DNA from: Pacificispira sp033344895
GTDB lineage: Bacteria; Pseudomonadota; Alphaproteobacteria; UBA8366; Aestuariispiraceae
Assembly: GCA_965229685.1 (NCBI GenBank)
Contig: OZ245920.1
Coordinates: 3,286,001-3,350,000, forward strand
Length of the DNA stretch: 64,000 bases
Direction of reading: 5' to 3'
Shown: in pieces, positions 58,112 through 64,000 of the stretch
Position numbering within the stretch: the stretch's first letter is position 1
Layout: each line of letters starts with the position of its first letter
Program-made: the position numbers and the translations under genes
Notes under the pieces: generated by a model
The model's input: only the letters and a program-made list of their open reading frames with translations
Database searches by the model: none
Told to the model about the DNA's origin: nothing

Positions 58112-58819
58112 CTATTCGGGCAGATCCAGCCAAATGCGCACCAGTTGGGCGAGCACCGCCGACAGGAAGCCGATCAGTTCGGTTGCCTGACCGGGATGGA
58201 ACTTCTCCGGGTCGCGGTGCCCGAAGGCCAGCAGGGCCGGCGGTGACGAGTTTGAAATCTGCAGCCGGACCAGCGCATCGCTCTGCACCAGGGTTGCAGC
58301 CCCGCCGAAAAGGTCCGGATCGCCCGATATGTGGGCCCGCAGCAGCATGTCCCGGTCCGTTCCGATCAAACGGTCCACGAATCCCGGCGGGACGAGGGTC
58401 ACGCTGCGCACCGGAAAGTCCTCGGCATTCGCCGATTCCACCGCCAGCGTGACGACATCCATGTCCAGCACGACCGCGACATCGGTCTGAACCAGGTTGA
58501 TCAGTTGTTCGAAGGAGTTCGCGCTGAGCAGTCGCAGAACACATTCGTGAACCCGCGACTGGCTGTTCAGGTTTTCGCGACTGGTATCGATCAGTTCCCG
58601 CGCGACATCGGTCGTCTCTTCGATCCGGTCCCGCAGGCGCCGGATCATGGCTTCCTGAAAATCGTAGACGCCCTTCCCGCCATTGCGTTTCGGCGGGTCC
58701 AGCTCGGACAGGAGATCCGGGTGCTCGTTCAGAAACCCCGGATTGTCGCGAAGAAAACTGACAACGTCCTTGGCTTCAACGCCGGTCGGCGCGGGATGAC
58801 TGCCGGGAGAGGGTTTCAT
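58112..58819 (-). CDS. DUF484 family protein
   Basis: Encodes 235 residues. N-terminal helix DVVSFLRDNPGFLNEHPDLL is the hallmark of DUF484; residues about 55-100 are a long helical region (DFQEAMIRRLRDRIEETTDV), and residues about 105-235 form a GAF-like domain (LINLVQTDVAVVLDMDVVTL, DALVRLQISN). Function unknown, though linkage to xerC is conserved. It starts 64 nt from the transaldolase gene on the same strand, so the three may share a transcript. Confidence 0.88.
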   Translation of the reverse strand: MKPSPGSHPAPTGVEAKDVVSFLRDNPGFLNEHPDLLSELDPPKRNGGKGVYDFQEAMIRRLRDRIEETTDVARELIDTSRENLNSQSRVHECVLRLLSANSFEQLINLVQTDVAVVLDMDVVTLAVESANAEDFPVRSVTLVPPGFVDRLIGTDRDMLLRAHISGDPDLFGGAATLVQSDALVRLQISNSSPPALLAFGHRDPEKFHPGQATELIGFLSAVLAQLVRIWLDLPE

Positions 58820-58883
58820 GATCGCATTCTCCTCCGTCGACGACCGGCCCGCGCCCCGACCCGTTCGGGGCCTGAAACCGGCG

Positions 58884-59537
58884 TTAAAGAATCGACTGAC
58901 CCGTCGCTTCCCAGTCCTTCAGGAAGGCGGCGAGGCCCTTATCGGTCAGCGGGTGCGCAAACAGCTGGCGCAGCACTTTCGGCGGCAGCGTGGCGACGCC
59001 CGCGCCCATTTTCGCGGCCTGTACCACATGCACCGGGTGGCGGATCGAAGCGACCAGCACTTCGGTGGCGAAGCCGTAATTCTCATATATCGTGACGACG
59101 TCGGCAATCAGGTCCATGCCGTCCTGGCCGATATCGTCCAGCCGCCCGACGAAAGGCGAGATAAAGGTCGCGCCGGCCTTAGCCGCCAGCAGGGCCTGGG
59201 CCGGGGAAAAGCACAGGGTCACGTTCACCATGACGCCATCGTCGCTGAGTGCCTTGCAGGTCTTGAGCCCCGCCTCGGTCAGCGGCACCTTGACCGCAAT
59301 ATTGTCGGCGATCTTCGACAGTTTGCGACCTTCCTTCAGCATGGTGTCGAAATCCGTCGCGACACATTCCGCCGAGACCGGGCCGTTCACGACGCCGCAG
59401 ATTTCCTCGACCACTTCCAGGAAGTTGCGGCCGCTCTTTGCGACCAGCGACGGGTTTGTCGTCACACCGTCGACCAGGCCGGTTGAGGCCAGGTCGCGAA
59501 TCTCTTCAATATCCGCCGTGTCGATGAAGAATTTCAT
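58884..59537 (-). CDS. fsa: Transaldolase / fructose-6-phosphate aldolase (short type)
   Basis: Encodes 217 residues, the short transaldolase family that includes TalC and Fsa. N-terminus MKFFIDTADIEEIRDLASTG, then GVTTNPSLVAKSG, Schiff-base Lys in NIAVKVPLTEAG, and TLCFSPAQALLAAKAGATFI. It acts in the pentose-phosphate pathway or cleaves fructose-6-P; the sequence alone does not decide. ATG at 59537 sets the family N-terminus; a longer frame to 59603 is not supported. It is divergent from priA. Confidence 0.92.
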   Translation of the reverse strand: MKFFIDTADIEEIRDLASTGLVDGVTTNPSLVAKSGRNFLEVVEEICGVVNGPVSAECVATDFDTMLKEGRKLSKIADNIAVKVPLTEAGLKTCKALSDDGVMVNVTLCFSPAQALLAAKAGATFISPFVGRLDDIGQDGMDLIADVVTIYENYGFATEVLVASIRHPVHVVQAAKMGAGVATLPPKVLRQLFAHPLTDKGLAAFLKDWEATGQSIL

Positions 59538-59681
59538 ACTTTCCTCGCTTGGCGCGTCCGGCCCGCTGAAAAATCGGGCGCCGCGCCCATGGTTAGAGAT
59601 CATGCCCCGATTCGCGGAAGTAAACCGCTTTCAACGCCGCTTCCGCCGTGACGTGCCCCGGTTCGGGACGGGGGCAACGCG

Positions 59682-61898
59682 ATGACGGATGGAACGCCGC
59701 CGTTGGCCCGTTCTTTGTTCCCTCCGGCCCGCCGGGTCAAGGTTCTATTGCCGCTGCCGCTGGCTGGATCCTACGATTATGGCGTCCCTCCGGGCCTTGA
59801 GCCGGTGCCTGGCAGTTTCGTCGAGGTCCCTCTGGGCGGCCGCGCCGTTGTCGGCGTCGTCTGGGACGGAGAGCCGGATCCGGACGACGTCCCCGAAGCA
59901 AAGCTGAAGGAAATCAGCGGCATCCTGCCGGCGCCACCGCTTCCCGAAGCGTCACGCCGGTTTGTCGAGCGGGTCGCCGCCTATACCCTGGCGCCACCGG
60001 GATCGGTCCTGCGCATGGCGATGAGCGCGCCAAAGGCCCTGGAACCGGCCTCCCTACGCACCGTCTACACCGCCGCCGATCCGCCGCCGGACGACCTGCG
60101 ATGGACCGCGGCACGGCGCCGGGTCATGAGCGTCGCCGCCGACGGCCCCGCCCTGCCCGCCGCGGACCTGGCGCGTGAGGCGGGGGTTACGCCCGGCGTC
60201 ATCCGGGGCATGGCCGATGCCGGCGCCCTGCTGCCCTTGCGTCTGCCGGATACCGAAAACTTCGAGGAGCCCGAATGGAAGCGCCCGGGCCCTGCCCTGT
60301 CGGACAGTCAGGGCGCCGCCGCATCCGAGCTATGCGACGCCGTGCGCGCCAGGGCATTTTCCGTCACCCTGCTGGACGGGGTCACGGGATCCGGCAAGAC
60401 CGAAGTCTATTTCGAAGCGGTCGCGGCGGCATTGGAAGCCGGGCGGCCGGTCTTGGTTCTGCTGCCGGAAATCGCCCTGTCAGCGCAATGGCTGGAGCGA
60501 TTTGAGGAACGGTTCGGCGTACGCCCGGCGGAATGGCATTCCGACCTGCCGCCCGGCACGCGCAGGCGCACCTGGAAGGCCGTTGCCGAAGGCCGCATCA
60601 AGGTCATGGTCGGCGCGCGTTCCGCCCTGCATCTGCCGTTTCCGGAGCTCGGCCTGATCGTTGTCGATGAGGAGCATGATGGCTCCTTCAAGCAGGAAGA
60701 AGGCGTCATCTATCACGCCCGGGACATGGCCGTTTTACGCGCGCAGGTCTTCGGCTGCCCGATCATCCTGGCCTCCGCCACGCCCAGTCTGGAGACCGTG
60801 ACCAACGCAGAATCCGGCCGGTACCGCCGGCTGCGACTGACGGAACGACATGGGGTTGCCGAACTTCCCGCCATCGACATGGTCGATCTGCGCAAGACGC
60901 CGCCGCCCCGGCAACGCTGGATTTCCCAGCCATTGCAGGACGCACTGGAAGAAACCCTGTCCCGGGGTGAGCAGGCCCTGCTGTTCCTGAACCGCCGGGG
61001 CTACGCCCCGCTGACGCTGTGCCGGACCTGCGGCCACCGTATCGAATGCCCGGCCTGCGATGCCTGGCTGGTCGAGCATCGCTTCGGGCGGAGACTGGAG
61101 TGTCACCACTGCGGTTTCGCGATGAAGACGCCGGACCACTGCCCGGAATGCGAGGATACCGGCAGCCTCGTCGCCTGCGGCCCCGGCGTGGAGCGCCTGC
61201 ATGAGGAGGCCCTGTCGATCCTGCCGGATGCCCGGATCGAGGTCGTCACATCGGATACCCTGCAGGGACCGCTGGCTGCCGCCGCCTTCGTGGACCGCAT
61301 GGCCAGCGGCGAGGTCAATCTGGTGATCGGCACCCAGATCGTGGCCAAGGGCTATCATTTCCCCCTGCTGACCCTTGTCGGGGTGATTGATGCCGATCTG
61401 GGTCTGGCGGGCGGCGACCTGCGTGCGTCGGAGCGGACGTTCCAGTTGTTGAGTCAGGTCGCCGGGCGAGCCGGACGCGCAGGCCATTCCGGCCGCGTCA
61501 TGCTGCAAACCGCCAATCCGGGTGCCACCGTACTCCAGGCCATCGCCACCGGCGACCGCGACGGGTTCTATGCCGCCGAGGCTGCGATGCGGGAGGAACA
61601 CGGCTGGCCCCCGTTCGGCCGGCTGGCCGCGCTGATCGTCTCGGGCGAGGATGAGGACCTGGTGGAGCGGAGCGCGAGCGACCTGGCGCGGGCCGCGCCG
61701 CGCAGCGAGGGGTTGCGGGTTCTGGGGCCGGCAGCGCCGCCGCTGGCACTGCTCAGGGGTCGATACCGACGTCGACTGCTCCTCAAGACCGGGCGGGACA
61801 TCAGCATTCAACGGGTCCTGAGTGACTGGTTGTCGCGGGTGAAGCCACCGAACGCCGTAAGAGTTCAGGTGGATGTAGATCCCTACAGCTTCATGTGA
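59682..61898 (+). CDS. priA: Primosomal protein N' (replication restart helicase PriA)
   Basis: Encodes 738 residues. Restarts collapsed replication forks. N-terminal DNA-binding region (VKVLLPLPLAGSYDYGVPPG), then helicase motifs: Walker A GVTGSGKTEVYF, DEEHDGSFKQEE, SATPSLETV. Two zinc clusters from eight cysteines (CRTCGHRIECPACDAW, CHHCGFAMKTPDHCPECED). Motif V/VI: VIGTQIVAKGYHFP and QVAGRAGRAGHSG. All typical elements are present. Start at 59682 is the first ATG in frame. It is divergent from the transaldolase gene. Confidence 0.96.
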   Translation: MTDGTPPLARSLFPPARRVKVLLPLPLAGSYDYGVPPGLEPVPGSFVEVPLGGRAVVGVVWDGEPDPDDVPEAKLKEISGILPAPPLPEASRRFVERVAAYTLAPPGSVLRMAMSAPKALEPASLRTVYTAADPPPDDLRWTAARRRVMSVAADGPALPAADLAREAGVTPGVIRGMADAGALLPLRLPDTENFEEPEWKRPGPALSDSQGAAASELCDAVRARAFSVTLLDGVTGSGKTEVYFEAVAAALEAGRPVLVLLPEIALSAQWLERFEERFGVRPAEWHSDLPPGTRRRTWKAVAEGRIKVMVGARSALHLPFPELGLIVVDEEHDGSFKQEEGVIYHARDMAVLRAQVFGCPIILASATPSLETVTNAESGRYRRLRLTERHGVAELPAIDMVDLRKTPPPRQRWISQPLQDALEETLSRGEQALLFLNRRGYAPLTLCRTCGHRIECPACDAWLVEHRFGRRLECHHCGFAMKTPDHCPECEDTGSLVACGPGVERLHEEALSILPDARIEVVTSDTLQGPLAAAAFVDRMASGEVNLVIGTQIVAKGYHFPLLTLVGVIDADLGLAGGDLRASERTFQLLSQVAGRAGRAGHSGRVMLQTANPGATVLQAIATGDRDGFYAAEAAMREEHGWPPFGRLAALIVSGEDEDLVERSASDLARAAPRSEGLRVLGPAAPPLALLRGRYRRRLLLKTGRDISIQRVLSDWLSRVKPPNAVRVQVDVDPYSFM

Positions 61899-62028
61899 CC
61901 GTATCCTGTGACAATCGGGAACAGCCCTTCCGATTGCGCCGATGGCGGCAGCCGGGTAGTAAGAAACCGGATTGCCGACCCACCGAACCGGGGCGGCGGT
62001 TCGTCCGACGGAGGGGTGCCGGGTCGCG

Positions 62029-62583
62029 ATGTTGTTCAGTCTGCCGAATTTCCTCACGCTGCTGCGCATTGTGGCGATCGCACCGATCGTCGGCCTGTTC
62101 TATATCGACGAGAACTGGGCCCGCTGGACGGCCTTCGGCCTGTTTGCCGTTGCCGGAATTACCGATTTCTTCGACGGATATCTCGCCCGCGCCACCGGGC
62201 AGGTGTCGAAGCTGGGCCGCTTCCTGGACCCGATCGCGGACAAGCTCCTGATCGCCGCGGTAATCCTGATGCTGGTTGCGTCCGGCGGTTTGAGCGGGCT
62301 CGCGGTTCTGCCCGGCCTCGTCATCCTGATCCGCGAAATCACTGTTTCCGGTCTGCGCGAATACCTTGCCGAACTGCGGGTCGGCATGCCGGTATCCAAC
62401 CTGGCCAAGTGGAAGACCACAATCCAGATGCTGGCGCTTGGCTTCCTGATCGTCGGGAAGGCCGGTCCGGCCATTCTGCCGACCGTGCTGATCGGCGACG
62501 TTTTGATCTGGATCGCGGCCCTGCTGACGGTCGTCACCGGTTTCGACTATCTGCGCGCCGGCCTGAAACATATGACGGAATAG
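62029..62583 (+). CDS. pgsA: CDP-diacylglycerol-glycerol-3-phosphate 3-phosphatidyltransferase
   Basis: Encodes 184 residues from ATG at 62029 (MLFSLPNFLTLLRIVAIAPI). Makes phosphatidylglycerol phosphate in the inner membrane. The CDP-alcohol phosphotransferase motif D-G-x2-A-R-x8-G-x3-D-x3-D is complete in DGYLARATGQVSKLGRFLDP and the following IAD. About four to six membrane helices. An in-frame ATG at 61972 would add a non-conserved N-terminus. The mobB start is 3 nt after its stop, so the genes are coupled. Confidence 0.93.
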   Translation: MLFSLPNFLTLLRIVAIAPIVGLFYIDENWARWTAFGLFAVAGITDFFDGYLARATGQVSKLGRFLDPIADKLLIAAVILMLVASGGLSGLAVLPGLVILIREITVSGLREYLAELRVGMPVSNLAKWKTTIQMLALGFLIVGKAGPAILPTVLIGDVLIWIAALLTVVTGFDYLRAGLKHMTE

Positions 62584-62586
62584 GCC

Positions 62587-63084
62587 ATGCGGGTTCTGGG
62601 CATCGCCGGTTTCAGCGGCGCCGGCAAGACAACACTGGTAACCCGGCTGATACCGGCCCTTGTCGCGCGCGGGCTGAGCGTTTCCACGGTCAAGCATGCG
62701 CATCATGCGTTCGACGTCGACACACCCGGCAAGGATTCCTACGAGCATCGCAAGGCAGGGGCGTCCGAGGTGCTGGTATCCTCCGACCAGCGCTGGGTCC
62801 TGATGCATGAACATCGTGGCGCCGACGAGCCCGGCCTCGACGACCTGCTGAAGAAGCTGGCACCGGTCGATCTGGTCCTGGTCGAGGGATGGAAATTCGG
62901 CGACCATCCGAAGCTGGAAGTGTTTCGGAGTTCCGTCGGCAAGCCGATGCTGGCGCAGCAGGATCGCAACGTCATCGCAATCGCCACGGACCTGTCGGAG
63001 CTTCCCTCCCTCACCATCCCGCGGCTGAACATCGATGACATTGATGCCATTGCGGATTTTGTCGCGGAGTATGCTAAGGTCTGA
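62587..63084 (+). CDS. mobB: Molybdopterin-guanine dinucleotide biosynthesis adapter protein MobB
   Basis: Encodes 165 residues. P-loop VLGIAGFSGAGKTTLVTRLI; then VSTVKHAHHAFDVDTPGKDS, LVEGWKFGDHPKLEVFR and IPRLNIDDIDAIADFV. Binds GTP and assists MobA in attaching GMP to molybdopterin. It is translationally coupled to pgsA, an arrangement seen in other alphaproteobacteria, where moaD/moaE often follow; here a HAMP-type sensor gene comes next, 42 nt away. Confidence 0.94.
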   Translation: MRVLGIAGFSGAGKTTLVTRLIPALVARGLSVSTVKHAHHAFDVDTPGKDSYEHRKAGASEVLVSSDQRWVLMHEHRGADEPGLDDLLKKLAPVDLVLVEGWKFGDHPKLEVFRSSVGKPMLAQQDRNVIAIATDLSELPSLTIPRLNIDDIDAIADFVAEYAKV

Positions 63085-63126
63085 TCCGTCCCGGCCGGCA
63101 TTCGGCCGTCCAAATGGAGCAACCGA

Positions 63127-64000
63127 ATGCTGAAATCCTTTTCCATCGGCGGCAAGATCTACTCGATTGCCCTGGGTCTGGTGATCCTGATGGTCGCGGT
63201 CTCCGCCGCGTCCCTTTACATGGTCGAGCGGGTCCGGGAGGAACTGCAACTCCAGTCTGCGATATTTCTGCCCCTCAGCAACCGGATCGCCTCGATCGAA
63301 GCCCGTGTGCTGGATGGCGAAGTACATATCGAGCGGTTGCGCCATGCGCTGGAAGAAGGCCGCCGGACGGCGATGTCGGACGACATCCATCGCGAGATCC
63401 AACGGATCGGCGCCACCGCCGACGAAGAATTCCAGAGAGCCTATGCGATTCTGGAAAACATCGATCAGGATACCCTGACCAAGGAAAGCGCTGTCGCCGC
63501 CGCCCAGGTCGAAGCCGCGCTGCATCAGGTCGATGCCGAATATCGCGACTATCGCATGAAGCTGGAACGCCTGCTGAAGGCGGAATTGAGCGGGGCCCTG
63601 TCCGACGTCCAACTGCTGAACGACCTGGTGATTCAGGACGAGCAGGAAATCTACGCCCATGCCGAAAAGGTGCGGGCCCAGATGCAGAACCATGTCACGG
63701 CATCCCTGAACCATGTCGTGGAACTGGACGAGATCCTGGATCGCCTGATCTTCACATTGACCGGGCTCGCCGCGCTGTTGGGGCTGATCCTGTCCGCCGT
63801 CGTAACGCGCTGGATCGTGAACCCGATGCGGGCCCTGGTATCGGGACTGAAGCGGGTGGAGGATGGCGACCTGGAGACGGAGTTGCGAATCGACACCCGC
63901 GACGAGACCGCCACCATGGCCCGCAGCTTCAACGAAATGATCGCCGGACTGCGGGCGAAGGAACGCATAACCGAGACCTTCGGGAAATATGTCGATGCCC
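63127..64000 (+). CDS. HAMP-domain sensor, probably a class III cyclase (3' end outside the window)
   Basis: 291 codons are visible from ATG at 63127. A membrane helix at residues about 10-32 (IYSIALGLVILMVAVSAASL), a helical periplasmic segment of about 170 residues, a second helix (LIFTLTGLAALLGLILSAVV) and a HAMP domain (WIVNPMRALVSGLKRVEDGD) follow. The frame then reads ERITETFGKYVDA, the linker that commonly leads into a class III nucleotidyl cyclase domain, similar to FGQYVPDTV in the cyclase at 48959. The catalytic part is beyond the edge, so a methyl-accepting or kinase output remains possible. Confidence 0.78.
   Translation, partial: MLKSFSIGGKIYSIALGLVILMVAVSAASLYMVERVREELQLQSAIFLPLSNRIASIEARVLDGEVHIERLRHALEEGRRTAMSDDIHREIQRIGATADEEFQRAYAILENIDQDTLTKESAVAAAQVEAALHQVDAEYRDYRMKLERLLKAELSGALSDVQLLNDLVIQDEQEIYAHAEKVRAQMQNHVTASLNHVVELDEILDRLIFTLTGLAALLGLILSAVVTRWIVNPMRALVSGLKRVEDGDLETELRIDTRDETATMARSFNEMIAGLRAKERITETFGKYVDA

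Noticed and set aside
61891..63714. Minus-strand open frame of about 600 codons opposite pgsA and mobB
   Set aside because: Covers two well-recognised genes and the start of a third; the predicted protein is Gln/Asp/Gly-rich with no fold.

Overview
The window is ordinary chromosome from a high-GC alphaproteobacterium, probably a Rhodospirillales-type marine or soil heterotroph. The inference rests on gene content: a large-type NAD-glutamate dehydrogenase, a glnK-amtB pair beside ubiH, the dapC-ftsK-lolA run, CcdAB, a DUF484-xerC pair, and a prs-rplY-pth-ychF operon. The species cannot be named from the sequence alone. Genes are dense on both strands, with one tRNA (tRNA-Gly, GCC anticodon), no rRNA, no CRISPR array, no transposase and no prophage.

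Layout. 1-3.7 kb: 5' part of NAD-glutamate dehydrogenase, a small membrane protein, a response regulator/Hpt pair, a LysE-type exporter and tRNA-Gly. 3.9-8.8 kb: a prolyl-tRNA deacylase, then thioredoxin-TPR, LON-domain, Trm112 and DUF971 genes, facing GST and UbiH. 9-15.4 kb: nitrogen control (glnK-amtB behind a sigma-54-like promoter), dapC-like aminotransferase, ftsK, lolA. 15.5-18.3 kb: a three-gene operon of unknown purpose, parts of it visibly lower in GC (LysM-like/peptidoglycan-binding protein, acidic two-domain protein, ComEC-like metallo-beta-lactamase-fold protein). 18.5-29 kb: a ring-cleavage dioxygenase, four tandem hairpins in an intergenic gap, PepP, a GMC oxidoreductase/Rieske oxygenase pair divergent from a GlxA-type AraC regulator, a stand-alone DnaB-like ATPase, ETF-ubiquinone oxidoreductase and a uracil-DNA glycosylase. 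29-37 kb: SulP-UspA, a BCCT transporter, a MerA-like flavoprotein, an FNT channel and a PAS protein. 37-42 kb: a dimethylglycine/sarcosine dehydrogenase-like enzyme, then a repeat-flanked ccdAB module, aroQ, and DUF6152/DUF6644-type genes. 42-53 kb: a lipoprotein, a MarR regulator with a Cys/His tail next to a secreted protein, a diguanylate cyclase, threonine aldolase, a class III cyclase, rpe and a heparinase-like protein. 53-64 kb: ychF, pth, rplY, prs, xerC, DUF484, transaldolase, priA, pgsA, mobB, and the start of a HAMP-containing sensor.

Functional themes. Several genes spread over 21-40 kb fit uptake and oxidative breakdown of quaternary amines (GMC choline-dehydrogenase-like enzyme, Rieske monooxygenase, GlxA-type regulator, BCCT carrier, DMGDH-like enzyme, ETF-QO as electron sink), although they do not form one operon. 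The best candidates for something undescribed are the 15.5-18.3 kb triad, the four-hairpin array at 19.4-19.5 kb, the repeat-bounded ccdAB module with an unusual CcdB C-terminus, and the MarR/secreted-protein pair. All assignments come from reading the sequence; no database search was run.
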